This document shows positions 1-21,672 of a stretch of 64,000 bases of DNA, piece after piece (positions within the stretch are counted from its first letter, which is position 1; every line of letters starts with the position of its first letter). The translations under genes and the position numbers were made by a program. The notes beneath the pieces were generated by a model. The model worked only from the letters and a program-made list of their open reading frames with translations. It was not told where the DNA came from and searched no databases. Origin of the DNA: Motacilla alba alba (taxonomy: Eukaryota; Chordata; Aves; Passeriformes; Motacillidae). The stretch is from NCBI RefSeq assembly GCF_015832195.1, contig NC_052033.1, positions 620,001 through 684,000 of the forward strand. The letters run 5' to 3'.

Positions 1-2771
1 AGCCGTGAGGCTCCACGCTGGGGTCCCACCAGCTGCTGGCTGCTGCTGAAGTAGGGCGGGGGGCGGTCCTGGAATGAGTAGGACATGAGCAAAGCCAAAA
101 TCCCTCCCATCCTTCCCAGCAGACAGCAGAGCTCAACCAGCTCTCATGGGACAGCAAGACCCTGGCAGAGTTGCTCCCTCCTGCAGCTCTCAGTGCTGGC
201 AGGAACCCCTGCCTGTTCTGTGACACCAACAGCTCCAGGACATCTTCCCTGGCAGCACAGGGTCTGCTCCAAGGGCTGGAGCCAGCTGGAGCAGAGCACA
301 GCCAGAAGGACAGTCTGGGCCCCAGGGCACAGTTTCATTGAAAATCAGCAGAACCATCTCTTTTTGGGGTACAACAAAAAACAACCCAACTATTCTGCTG
401 GTGTAGATAAGAGCTCCGTCACATGCTCAGGGTTACAGAACTTGTAAGCTCTTATCTATTGAGCTTGTCATTTCAGGATAATGCAGCAAGCAAATATACA
501 GGGCAATAGTTGTGCTGTTCCCAAGCTGTCTTGCTCCAGTTAAACTGGATTCCTTGTCAAGGTATTGAGCAACAATGAGCAGAAACCCTGTTCACAGAGA
601 ACAGCCCCTCAAGCCAAAGCCAGGACTCGAACCACAGCTTTACCTTGCTCTCGGAAAACCCCATCTCTGCCAGCAGAAACCAGCCCAGAGACTCCCAGGG
701 CAACCAGTGATGCGCAAGGAGGACTGTGAAGATTTACTGTTGCTCTTAACAAGCAAGGAGCTGTTTGTCTTGACCCTACAGCACAACTACAGAAGCTGCA
801 GCACAACTACAGAAGCTGCAGGAAGCTGCAGGAAGCTGCAGGAAGCAGCACCCAACTGTTGGTTCAATAACTCATGAGCAAAACCTTGCCTGCCCAAAAG
901 CTGCCTCACATTACAACTGCTTCTCCTTTTGTGAAGGAAATATGTTATATGTTCCCTTTCCTTACATAATTCTTTGCATCCATCCTTCTGCACAGTCCTT
1001 TGCTAAAGGCAAGATGCCTGCTTGAAGTTTCCACCTCAGAGCTCAGGGAGCATCCTACACTGCCCCAGAGAGCAGCTCCACAGGGCAAGGGAGCACAGCA
1101 GCAGGGCCCGCTCGCAATGTGTGCCATGGGCAGGCAACAGGAGGGAAGAGAGGGAAAGGAGTGGAGACAATCAGGCAAGGACACCATCAGTGCAGCCTAT
1201 TTCCGCTGTGATTTCTGGTGGGGACTTCTCAGCCTGTGCTGGACTATTAGCCTTTCATAGCACTGCTTTTCATGCACTAGTCTCTCCACCCCTTGCTAGT
1301 GAGGCTAAATGTCTACTCTTCTCCCAGGGACTGCAAAGTGGTACCTGCAGCCCTCCCATCAAAAGCCATCCTTGCAGCTCTGGAGGCTGAACTTTCCCCA
1401 GGCAGTCACTGCCACAAAAGCAACACTGGCTACACACACTGCTCTTTTTCCATCAGCTTCCCTAGTTGAAAGGCAGCCCTAGGAAATTACAGATGCAAGC
1501 GAAAGGGCTTTGTGTCTCACTGCTCCTTCCCCAGGAGCTGTGCACAAGAGAGCCAGTTGTCAGGGATGCGGGTGGCTTTGTCTGCCTTTGCCCTCAGCTT
1601 CCAGCTCCCTTCCCTGCTGGGCCCCTTCCTATAAAGCACAGCCCGACCCCACACATGACTATGCAGGGGGAGAACCTCCCTCCCGAGCTGTGTGGAGAGC
1701 AGAGAAGCCTTTTAGTGTTGGGCCTTGGAGATACAACCACAATGGCACAGCCAGGGAGGACTGGGTGGGTGGATGGATCTCTTGGATAGAGTGGGAGCAA
1801 GGAGGTGGCAGAGCCCAGATCTGCTTGGAGGACCCACATCCATCAACAATCCCAGGCAGGCTGCAGGACAGTAACCTGGCAGTGCAGCCCCACAGACCCA
1901 GAACAAGGGACCAGGAGCTCGGGGGACAGAGCTGGACTCATGGGCTGAAGGAAGAGAGGAAGGACTCAGAGGACACTCACATACTGGCTGGGGGTCTGGA
2001 AAAGGCGGCAGGAGCAGAGGAATTGGCAGCACATGGGGTCCCGGTGGTACAAGAGCAGCAGCAGGATGAGGATCGCCACGATGAAGACGGAGGTGGACAC
2101 CGCTGCCAAGAGACGGGAGAGGCGAGAGAGCCCGTGGTTCAACGGGCCCGCGGGCCTCCTCCTGCCGCCCGCTCTCGCCCCGCGGCTGCCGCTTGGAGAA
2201 GCTCCTGAGAAGCCGATTCTACCTGCTGCCCTTCTCAAGAGCGTTAAAGCCCCTTTGTGCCCAGCATCTCTCTCCTTACCAGACGGTGAACAACCTGGAC
2301 CGTAGCGGCAGGGACCGCCCCGCGGGGCACCGGCACCCACCGTCTCTCGCCCGGCGCTCTCGGCTCCCTCAGGACCACGGCTGGGCGCCGGTTCGCCAGT
2401 GTTCCGGTCTCCCGGGAACCCGCGGCTCCCTCCCGGCCCACCCGCGGATCCGCAGAGCCCACCCGCACCGCCAGCCCCCGCCGCCGCTCCGCTCCGGCCC
2501 CTGTCCCGAGAGACAGCGGGACCCCCCCGGATTAGGACCGGCTGCTGCAGCGACCTCTCCCCCACCCGTCCCCAGGTATCGCCTTATCGGCACAGCCCGG
2601 GAGGCACCGGCAGAGGCCGATCCCGCCCGGCGGCCGCCCCCGCTTCGCGCCCGGCACCGCCGGAGCCCCCGCCCGCCACTCACTGGCGGCGATGACGATG
2701 GCCAGGACGTTGTTGTCCATGCTGGCGCTGGCAGTCGCTGTGTGGTCCGAGGCCTCCGCGGGCTGCGCCAT
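1..2771 (-). CDS. Small single-pass membrane protein with a PPxY tail, partial (3' end off the left edge)
   Basis: Three exons can be read: 2684-2771, 1981-2102 and 1-67 (continuing left). Both introns have GTGAGT donors and the phases agree (phase 1, then phase 0). The start at 2771 gives an 18-residue leader before a second in-frame Met at 2720 that opens the conserved-looking part (MDNNVLAIVIAA). Then come a hydrophobic span of about 25 residues rich in V, I and L, a His-Arg stop-transfer, a Cys-rich juxtamembrane stretch (CCQFLCSC, plausible palmitoylation sites) and a PPPY motif in exon 3, which is typical of ligands for WW-domain proteins such as NEDD4-type ubiquitin ligases. With no clear signal peptide, the short N-terminus is probably outside and the tail cytosolic. 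I do not recognise the family. TMEM92 lies near XYLT2 in human and is also a PPxY single-pass protein, but the sequence I recall does not match. The gene runs the same way as XYLT2, downstream of it. Confidence 0.62.
68..1980 (-). other. Intron 2 of the small membrane protein gene
   Basis: The intron lies between the GTGAGT donor left of 1981 and the acceptor right of 67. The only structure I see is a short tandem repeat at 778-848. I found no supported exon or RNA gene in it. Confidence 0.5.
778..848. repeat. Short tandem repeat, 20-mer x2 followed by 10-mer x3
   Basis: A 20-bp unit (AGCACAACTACAGAAGCTGC) occurs twice, followed by three copies of about 10 bp (AGGAAGCTGC). It lies inside intron 2 of the small membrane protein gene. 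Confidence 0.8.
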
Positions 2772-2900
2772 CCCGACCCCGCCGCCGACAGCCCTTGCCC
2801 GCCGCCCGCGCTCCACAGCCCGCGAGGGGCGGGGCGGGGCGGGGCCCCGAGCGAGCGGGCTCAGCCGCGGGGCTACCGGGGCTCCCCCTTCGGACACGCG
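2130..2900 (-). promoter_or_regulatory. CpG-island-like promoter of the small membrane protein gene
   Basis: This interval is far richer in C, G and CpG than its surroundings and covers exon 1 and the upstream flank of the minus-strand gene starting at 2771. GC boxes (GGGGCGGGGCGG type) lie at about 2826-2843, just upstream of the start codon. I see no TATA box. Confidence 0.5.
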
Positions 2901-5228
2901 TCAGGGCCAGCCCGGCTCATCCGCGGGTGCCCCGGCCTCGTGCCGCGGTTAGCGAAGTCCCGCGGTGCCGGCCAAGCGGCAGCCAGGCCGCGGGTCACTG
3001 CCGGGATCAGCGGGCACGGGCCAACCCCAGCGCTGCTCCGCTCCTGCCGAGGAAAGCTGACCTGTGCCGCAGGAGGGTCCTGGCCCCGCAGGCAGCAGGA
3101 GGTGCCCGCTCATTAACCGATTAACACCTTAATTAAGTGCCATGTCAACGCTAAGTATCTGGGTACCTTCAGGGCACCCGCTGCCAGGGTGTAACCAGAC
3201 TCAGCCCGTGGCTCCGGGTCACTCCCGAGCACTCAAGTCTCCAGCCATAGGCTTTGAAAACCCCAAGCTTTAGTTTGGGTTACACATCACCCACCTGAGG
3301 AAGGCGACCCTGCCCCAACACCCTCCCAGCCCCTGTCCCGGTGCCCAGGAAGGATTTACACTCTCACCAGGTATGGCCAAACTTCCCCCACTCATTCCAT
3401 AACACTGCAATAACGCAACACACCAAACTGTAGATAGAGATGTATTGGTGTTGATGTTGCATATTTAAGACAACTTTACATAATGGTTCTGACAGAGTTT
3501 TGGCATCCTCCAGTGTGTGGCCCTTCTCCCCCCACATTCCTCCACTGCCCCAAAGCACCCCAGGCAGAAGTGGGTGCAGGACAGGGGAGCTGAGTGCCAG
3601 CAGGTACCTGCCCTCACACACAGAGGGCTCAGTCCTCTCCATTTTACAGTACACATCTTGCAACACCCATATCCTTAAATGTGGAGACTGGGAGTGTCAG
3701 ACCTGCTGGGCAGAAAGAGCTGGGACATGGGCGAAAAGTTAGGATGGCACAGATCCATGGAGACAGCAAAACCCCACCAGCTGCTGAGACCCTGCTTTGA
3801 GCAGAGGGCTGAACCAGATGGGCTCCAGATTGTCCCCAGCTGTGAAGCGTCTTCCCAGGATGAAGCCAAACCCATACTCCAGGCAGCATCAGTCTTGGAG
3901 AGAAGAATGTTGGAGGCAGACCCCAAGGACATCCGGGGGCACTGCAGGGAAGGGAGATGCTTCACTGGAACCCCTCCCAAGAGGAGGTGCCGCCTCTTCC
4001 CTCTGGAGCAGCGGGAAGCAGAAACAGCAGAGGGAGGATGGGGCTGGCTGGACCTTGTCTCACCGCTTTGCTTTTTGCCCAGAGAGGCACAGCAGGTCCC
4101 GAAAGTTTCTGCCGATGTGGAAGAAAAAGCCGGGTCAAGGAGCTGTGGCACAGCGCAGCCCTCCAGGCACGGCGCATCCACAGCAGGACATTGGCCCAAA
4201 GGATGATATTTTGGCAGGGGATCAGGGCGTCCTTTTGCTGGAGACAGAAGTGGCAGGGTCTACAGCATGGCTTGTTGGACCCGAACCACACACTGAGCAC
4301 TCCCCACTCACTGTTGCACAACACACCAGGGCTCCAGACATTTGGCATAGTTGGGCAGCTGCCCCACAACCTGGGGGCAACCCTGCCCCAAGGCCAACAG
4401 GTTAGAGGCCCCCAGCAGCCCTCAGCAGGAAATGGGCAAACAGCAAAACAATAACAGTAATAATAATAATAATAATAATAATAATTAAAAAAAAGTATGT
4501 AAACGACCCAGCACCCTGTCCTGTAGCACCAGGACACCCAAGGGAACAAGGTATGTTACAGTCTGAGGGGAAATGGAGACTCAGGGACTTCCCGGCCAGT
4601 GCGGGGTCTTGTCTCTATTGCACTTTGCATCATATATATTTCTATATATATATATTTATAAAAATACAAACTAAAGGGCTGGGGTGGAAAGGATGAGATG
4701 TAAACCCTAAACCAGCAGCAGCTCCGTGCACATGGCAGGTTTTGACTCATTCTGCTTCTGCCTATCCCCAGTCCCTCATCAGCCCACCAGGGCAGCAGCC
4801 AGCAACAAGGGCCCATCCTGCCAAGTTCTAGTCTGGGGCTGGGCAGGATGCTGAGCTGGTCCAGAGCCTGCCAACTCACCAGCCATCCCTCCCTCCCACA
4901 TCACCCTTTCCTTAAGCTCCAAGGCCTAGAGTAACAAACACACAGCTTTTCCCAGGTGCCTGCCATGTCCCCACAGGCATGGGCACACCAGCACCCTCTC
5001 CCTGTCCAGCAAGGACTCAGTCCTACAGAGATGGGCAAGACCCACCTCATGTCTCTCCCTCTGCCCAAAATACCCCACAGGAGGTCTTCCCCTGCCTGGA
5101 GGTTCCCATTTTCTCTTCCTTGAGTGACTACGGTGCAAATGGCACAGGGTGATGTGGTCCAGAGACACCCCCCAAATCAGAAACAGAAGATGCTCCCTGC
5201 TCCCAAGGCTACCCTCTGGCTGCTCCTG
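2772..5228 (-). other. Interval holding the XYLT2 3' UTR and the spacer to the next gene
   Basis: No coding exon is supported here. The XYLT2 3' UTR must lie in this stretch, but I find no canonical AATAAA on the minus strand, so its end is uncertain. AATACA near 3441-3446 is only a weak variant. The interval contains an (AAT)n microsatellite and an AT-rich TATATA run. Confidence 0.4.
4449..4493. repeat. (AAT)n microsatellite
   Basis: About ten near-perfect AAT units, ending in an A run. It lies in the likely XYLT2 3' UTR. Confidence 0.85.
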
Positions 5229-16184
<10,956 letters not shown>

Positions 16185-16309
16185 CGCCCCGCCGGCCACC
16201 ATGGCCCGCCGCGCCGCCACAGCCGCGCATGCGCGGGCACGGGGGGCGGGGCTAGGGCTGAGTGGGGCGGGGGCAGACGCGGGGGCGGGGCCAGAGAGAG
16301 AATGAGCGG

Positions 16310-18560
16310 GAAAACGAGCGTGAACGAGTGTGAGTGTGAGTGTGAGTGAACGAGTGTGAGTGTGAGTGTGAGTGTGAGTGTGAGTGAGCGAGTGTGAGTG
16401 TGAGTGTGAGTGAACGAGTGTGAGTGTGAGTGAGCGAGTGTGAGTGTGAGTGTGTGAGTGTGAGTGAGCGAGTGTGAGTGTGAGTGTGAGTGTGAGTGTG
16501 AGTGAGCGAGTGTGAGTGTGAGTGTGTGAGTGTGAGTGAGCGAGTGTGAGTGAACGAGTGTGAGTGTGAGTGTGAGTGTGAGTGAGCGAGTGTGAGTGTG
16601 AGTGTGAGTGTGAGTGTGAGTGAGCGAGTGTGAGTGTGAGTGTGAGTGTGAGTGAACGAGTGTGAGTGTGAGTGTGAGTGAACGAGTGTGAGTGTGAGTG
16701 TGAGTGTGAGTGAACGAGTGTGAGTGTGAGTGTGAGTGAGCGAGTGTGAGTGTGAGTGTGAGTGAACGAGTGTGAGTGTGAGTGTGAGTGAGCGAGTGTG
16801 AGTGTGAGTGTGAGTGAACGAGTGTGAGTGTGAGTGTGAGTGTGAGTGTGAGTGTGAGTGTGAGTGAACGAGTGTGAGTGTGAGTGTGAGTGTGAGTGAA
16901 CGAGTGTGAGTGTGAGTGTGAGTGAACGAGTGTGAGTGTGAGTGAACGAGTGTGAGTGTGAGTGTGAGTGAGCGAGTGTGAGTGTGAGTGTGAGTGTGAG
17001 TGAACGAGTGTGAGTGAGCGAGTGTGAGTGTGAGTGAACGAGTGTGAGTGTGAGTGTGAGTGAGCGAGTGTGAGTGTGAGTGTGAGTGTGAGTGAACGAG
17101 TGTGAGTGTGAGTGTGAGTGAACGAGTGTGAGTGTGAGTGTGAGTGTGAGTGAACGAGTGTGAGTGTGAGTGAGCGAGTGTGAGTGTGAGTGTGAGTGTG
17201 AGTGAGCGAGTGTGAGTGTGAGTGTGAGTGAACGAGTGTGAGTGTGAGTGAGCGAGTGTGAGTGTGAGCGTGAGTGTGAGTGTGAGTGTGAGTGAACGAG
17301 TGTGAGTGTGAGTGTGAGTGAACGAGTGTGAGTGTGAGTGTGAGTGAGCGAGTGTGAGTGTGAGTGAACGAGTGTGAGTGTGAGTGAACGAGTGTGAGTG
17401 AGCGAGTGTGAGTGTGAGTGAACGAGTGTGAGTGTGAGTGAGCGAGTGTGAGTGTGAGTGTGAGTGTGAGTGAACGAGTGTGAGTGTGAGTGTGAGTGAG
17501 CGAGTGTGAGTGTGAGCGTGAGTGTGAGTGTGAGTGAACGAGTGTGAGTGTGAGTGTGAGTGAGCGAGTGTGAGTGTGAGTGTGAGTGAGCGAGTGTGAG
17601 TGTGAGTGAGCGAGTGTGAGTGTGAGTGAGCGAGTGTGAGTGTGAGTGTGAGTGAGCAAGTGTGAGTGCGAGTGAACGAGTGTGAGTGGGAGTGAACGAG
17701 TGTGAGTGTGAGTGTGAGTGAACGAGTGTGAGTGTGAGTGTGAGTAAGTGTGAGTGCGAGTGAATGAGTGTGAGTGGGAGTGAACGAGTGTGAGTGCGAG
17801 TGTGAGTGAACGAGTGTGTGAGTGTGAGTGTGAGTGAACGAGTGTGAGTGTGAGTGAACGAGAGTGTGAGTGTGAGTGTGAGTGTGAGTGAACGAGTGTG
17901 AGTGTGAGCTGATGGATGAGTGTGAGTGAACGAGTGTGGGTGTGAGCTGATGGATGAGTGTGAGTGAACGAGTGTGAGTGTGAGCTGATGAGTGTGAGTG
18001 AATGAGTGTGAGTGTGAGCTGATTAATGTGAGAGTGAACGAATGTGTGAGCTAATCAATGTGAGTAAATGTGAGTGTGAGCTAATTAATGTGAGTAAATG
18101 TGAGGGAATGAATGTGTAGCTAATTGATGTGAGTAAATGTGTGAGTGAATGAACGTGAGTGTGAGTGAATCAATGGGAGTAAATGTGAGAGTGAATGAAT
18201 GTGAGTGTGAGCTAATTAATGTGAGCAAATGCGAGTGAATGAATGCGTGAGCAAATGAGTGTGAGTGAATGTGAGTGAATGTGTGAGTGTGAGTGAATGT
18301 GTGAGTGTGAGCGAATGAATTTGAGTGTGAGTAAATTAATGTGTGAGTGAATAATTGTGGATGAATGAGTATGATTGAATGTGAGTGTGAGCGTGCTAGT
18401 AAATGATTGAGTGAATGTGTGAGTGAGTGAATGTGTGAATGTGAGTGTGCAAATGAATTTGAGTGTGAGCATGTAAGTGATTGTGTGAGTGTGAACGAAT
18501 GAGAGTGTGAATGAGTGTGAGTGAATATGGGTGAATGTGTGTGGGACTGAGTGATGTGAG
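16310..18560. repeat. 2.2-kb minisatellite of AGTGTG hexamers with AGTGARCG octamers
   Basis: The array is built from a 6-bp unit (AGTGTG) repeated 1-6 times and punctuated by 8-bp units AGTGAACG or AGTGAGCG. Up to about 17660 it is almost perfect. From there to 18560 it decays, gaining GAGCTGATGGATGAG-type and GAGCTAATTAATG variants before dissolving into unique sequence. It begins about 125 bp upstream of the XYLT2 start codon. The complement contains no stop codon in any frame over the near-perfect part, so long open frames there are an artefact of composition. Confidence 0.97.
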
Positions 18561-18654
18561 CGTACACTGGGGTGCACATATGGTTGTGTGTGGCCACATA
18601 TGGTTGTGTGTGTCTGTGCACTTCTGTGTATGCCTGCACCGCTGGTGTCAACCC

Positions 18655-19012
18655 CCCTGCCATGGAAGGGACACCTTCCACTACCCCAGGTTCCTCCAAG
18701 CCATGTCCAGCCTGGTCTTGGACACTTCCAGGGATGGGGCAGCCACAGGTTTTCTGGGCACCCTGTGCCAGGGCCTCCCCACCCTCCCAGGAAACAATTC
18801 CTTCTCAATATTCCATCTAACCCTGCCCTCTGGCACTATGAAACCATTCCCCTTGTCCTGGCACTCTGGGCTCTTGTTCTAAGTCGCCCTCCAGCTCTCT
18901 TGGACCCCCTTTAGGCACTGAGGGGCCTTTAGGGGCTCTGAGGTCTCCTTGGAGCCTTCTCTTCTCCAGGCTGAACACCCCCAGCTCTCTCAGCCTTTCC
19001 CCTGTGAAAGCT
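18655..19012 (-). mobile_element. CR1 LINE 3' fragment
   Basis: The plus strand reads TGCCATGGAAGGGACACCTT, then CCAGCCTGGTCTTGGACACT and GGGATGGGGCAGCCACAG, then the CTTCTCTTCTCCAGGCTGAA block. This is the complement of an avian CR1 3' region. It directly follows the decayed end of the minisatellite. Confidence 0.85.
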
Positions 19013-19374
19013 CCTGGCGGGGGGAAGTATTTCAGCAGAAGAAGTAGGAAGCAGTGGCTGGGTGGCGATAGCAGCTCTTGGGAGTTCCACGACCTCCTGT
19101 GAGCTTTGTGGGCAGATTCTGCCGATAAAGCCGAGGGAACACTGCAGCCTCAATGCCCCTGAGGGTTTTAAGAGGAAGAGCTTTTGATAACAGGGGCCTG
19201 CCCAGGGTGCAGAAGGGCTCTGAGCAGCCTGCTGAGCTCTAGGAGGACTTCCCCTTTGACAGGAGCAATTTAGTCCATGCCTCAAGAGCTGCGAGCAACA
19301 AGATTGCCTCAGCATCTCTGCACCAGCAGGAAAAGGCTCCCTACCTAGCATTCTTTAGGCTGCAAAAGACCCCT

Positions 19375-19750
19375 AAGAACATCAAGACCATCCATTAACC
19401 CAGCACCACCAAGGCCACAACTAAACTATATCCCCAAATGCTACATCTACATGTCTTTTAGACCCCTCCAGGGATTGCGACTCTACCATTTCCCTCAGCA
19501 GCTTGTTTCAGGGCTTCACAGCCCTGGAAGAAATTTTCACTAATATCCAATCTAAACCTCCTCCTCCGGCACAACTTGTGGAGTTGTTTCCTTTTGTGGC
19601 ATCCTGTTTCCCCTTGTCCTGTTGCTTGTTACCTGGGTGAAGAGACCAACCTGCCCCTGATTGCAACCTCCTTTCAGGTATTTATAGAGAGTGAGAAGCT
19701 CCCACTTCAACCTCCTCCTGGTTGTAGTATAAATCAGCATCCCTGCCCTG
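19375..19750 (-). mobile_element. CR1 LINE 3' fragment
   Basis: Complement of the CR1 tail, including CTACATCTACATGTCTTTTA, CTAATATCCAATCTAAACCT and CTTGTCCTGTTGCTTGTTAC followed by GAAGAGACCAACCTG. It is similar to the 12.9-kb copy but extends further inward. Minus orientation. Confidence 0.9.
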
Positions 19751-20039
19751 AAACCAGGTGGGCTGCAAAAAGCTACAGTGCCCAAATTTTCATGGCAAGG
19801 GAGAATTCACCTCTTTGTGTAAAACCACTTGCATGGAACCATGTATGTGTAAGAGCTCAGGTTTTCTGCTCCCAGAAATCCATCACAAATGGATACCCAT
19901 CCCCATGGCCTGTTTTCATGGGAGTGGATGGATAAATTGCCTGGCACTGGGCTGGAGAAGAGTGAACACTCATGGGGGAGGGCACCAGCATGCCAGGGGC
20001 AAGACTGCATGGACTGTTCCAGTGGGGAGTGATGCTGCA

Positions 20040-20650
20040 GTAGCTGGTGGTGGGGCTGTGGGTTTGTGCTGTGTTGTAGTGTGTTTTTATGCTTTATGTA
20101 GTGTGGTTTTGTGCTTTATAATGGTTTAGTCTTTGTATCCCCTTATTTTCCCCAAATACTTTACCCCAGATTCTATCCCCTCCCTCTACCTGTGTAATCC
20201 CTCTCCTGTGTTGAGATTATCCCCAAATCCCCGCCCTGGCTCTCTGCAGTCACTCGGCATCCCATCCCCTCTATCTAGAACTTTCGGTCCAGGACATCGA
20301 GTGATTAGCCAGAGGCTAGAGGTCAACCCCCCAAGTGCTACCCCATATGCTAAATGTCCATTCCCCCAGTCCCCATCCCTTAAATTCCCTAACTGTTCAG
20401 TAAATGTTATGTACTTTCGGTTTCCATCTCCCTTTAAGTGTTACCTTGGCACCTCTCCTGGGGGTCTCAGCAGGAGGCCCCCTGAGGTTGTGGGGGCTCC
20501 CCGAAGCTCCTGAAATAAACCTTGGATTAACCTCTGCTAAGAGTTGGCCCCTTTATCCTCCACCGTTGTCACCAGCGTCTCCTCTGCTGTAGGCGATCAG
20601 CCTAGCTGCCTTCCGTACCCCCCGGGCACGGGGGAGTGCCACTCCCCACC
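20040..20650 (+). mobile_element. Probable solo LTR of an endogenous retrovirus (boundaries uncertain)
   Basis: A T/G-rich start (about 20040-20130) is followed by a C-rich, U3-like body. An AATAAA lies in CCTGAAATAAACCTTGGATT (about 20515). A short U5-like tail follows (TTTATCCTCCACCGTTGTCA, then a CCCCCCGGGCACGGGG palindrome). This arrangement resembles avian ERV LTRs. I see no internal gag, pol or env sequence and could not fix target-site duplications. The alternative is unrelated unique sequence with a chance poly(A) signal. Confidence 0.42.
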
Positions 20651-21411
20651 GCTGTCCACCGTGTCGGGGCTGGCCGGGGTTGCCTCAGTGGCACTCAGAG
20701 GGACTGGGACAGTGCTGGAGGTCCAAGAGTCTTTGTCCTTAAAGATCTGAGTTCTCACACTGCTGGGCACCAGCAGGGGGCTGGACCTGCTTTTCAGGGT
20801 GACATTCTGCAATAAACCCTTTAGCAGGTGGGAACCTGCTGTACAAGCACAGTCACACGCCACGGCCGATGCTATCAGATTCTTGGTGTCACTGATAAAG
20901 CAGCAATACTTCACACAGAAAGTATTTAGTGGGTGCCAGAAAAAAGTTATTGGCAAAGTAGAGTAGAGCAAGGCGATGGTTACAGACCATCTATGTGCTC
21001 CCACGTTGGGGGTCCTCAGGGGCGGTGGGAGAGAAGGAGCAGGAGCAAACTACTTGGGGACCTGTGGTACCAGGGGTTGGGGTACATGCCATTTCTGCAC
21101 CAAGATCCTGATACACCTCACCCTTCACATAAGCACCCCATGCAAATGCACTTGGATATAACACCCACTGTCCTGGTCCCCAGGAGCTGCCAGCTGGCAT
21201 TAGCATGAAAAAACACCAGTCTGAGGTGAACAGTGGGTTTGGGAGCCTCAGCCCACATGAGCAATGCAGCCAAAGGAGCAAGTGGGATGAGTGGTGAGCA
21301 AAGGGAGCCAGCTCACCCACCTGCCCAGCCTCTTCTCCACTGCCTACCTCTCCCACACCCTGCCTGGTGAGTCTCTTGCTTGGACTACCCCACTACTCTA
21401 AGGGGGAGAGT

Positions 21412-21417
21412 TTTATT
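21412..21417 (-). terminator. Poly(A) signal of CD300-like gene A
   Basis: AATAAA on the minus strand (TTTATT on plus), about 256 bp downstream of the stop codon at 21673-21675. Confidence 0.65.
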
Positions 21418-21645
21418 CCCAACACCACTGCTGTATAGATGAGGACTCCAAAATGCATTTGCAAAGGCATGACTTTATCTTCAACCCCCTCTGTGCCTCC
21501 ACACAACCTCATCCTCTCTGATGTTGCCTCAAAGAAATATCCAAGCCTTGGAGAGCAACAGTTCCGCTCCTGCCTGAGCAGGATAGCAACCCCACGTCCT
21601 CTGTGCAAGTCTCACTGGTGCTGCCAGCAGCAGGAGCTGCCCATG

Positions 21646-21664
21646 GCGGGGGGGGGGGGGGGTG
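21646..21664. repeat. Poly(G) run next to the gene A stop codon
   Basis: A homopolymer of about 15 G on the plus strand, immediately 3' of the gene A coding end. Its exact length is likely to be unreliable in sequencing. Confidence 0.7.
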
Positions 21665-21672
21665 GTGCTTGC

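Noticed and set aside
16310..18560. Minisatellite considered as a CRISPR-like array or interstitial telomere
   Set aside because: The units are 6-8 bp with no spacers, and the motif is not TTAGGG.
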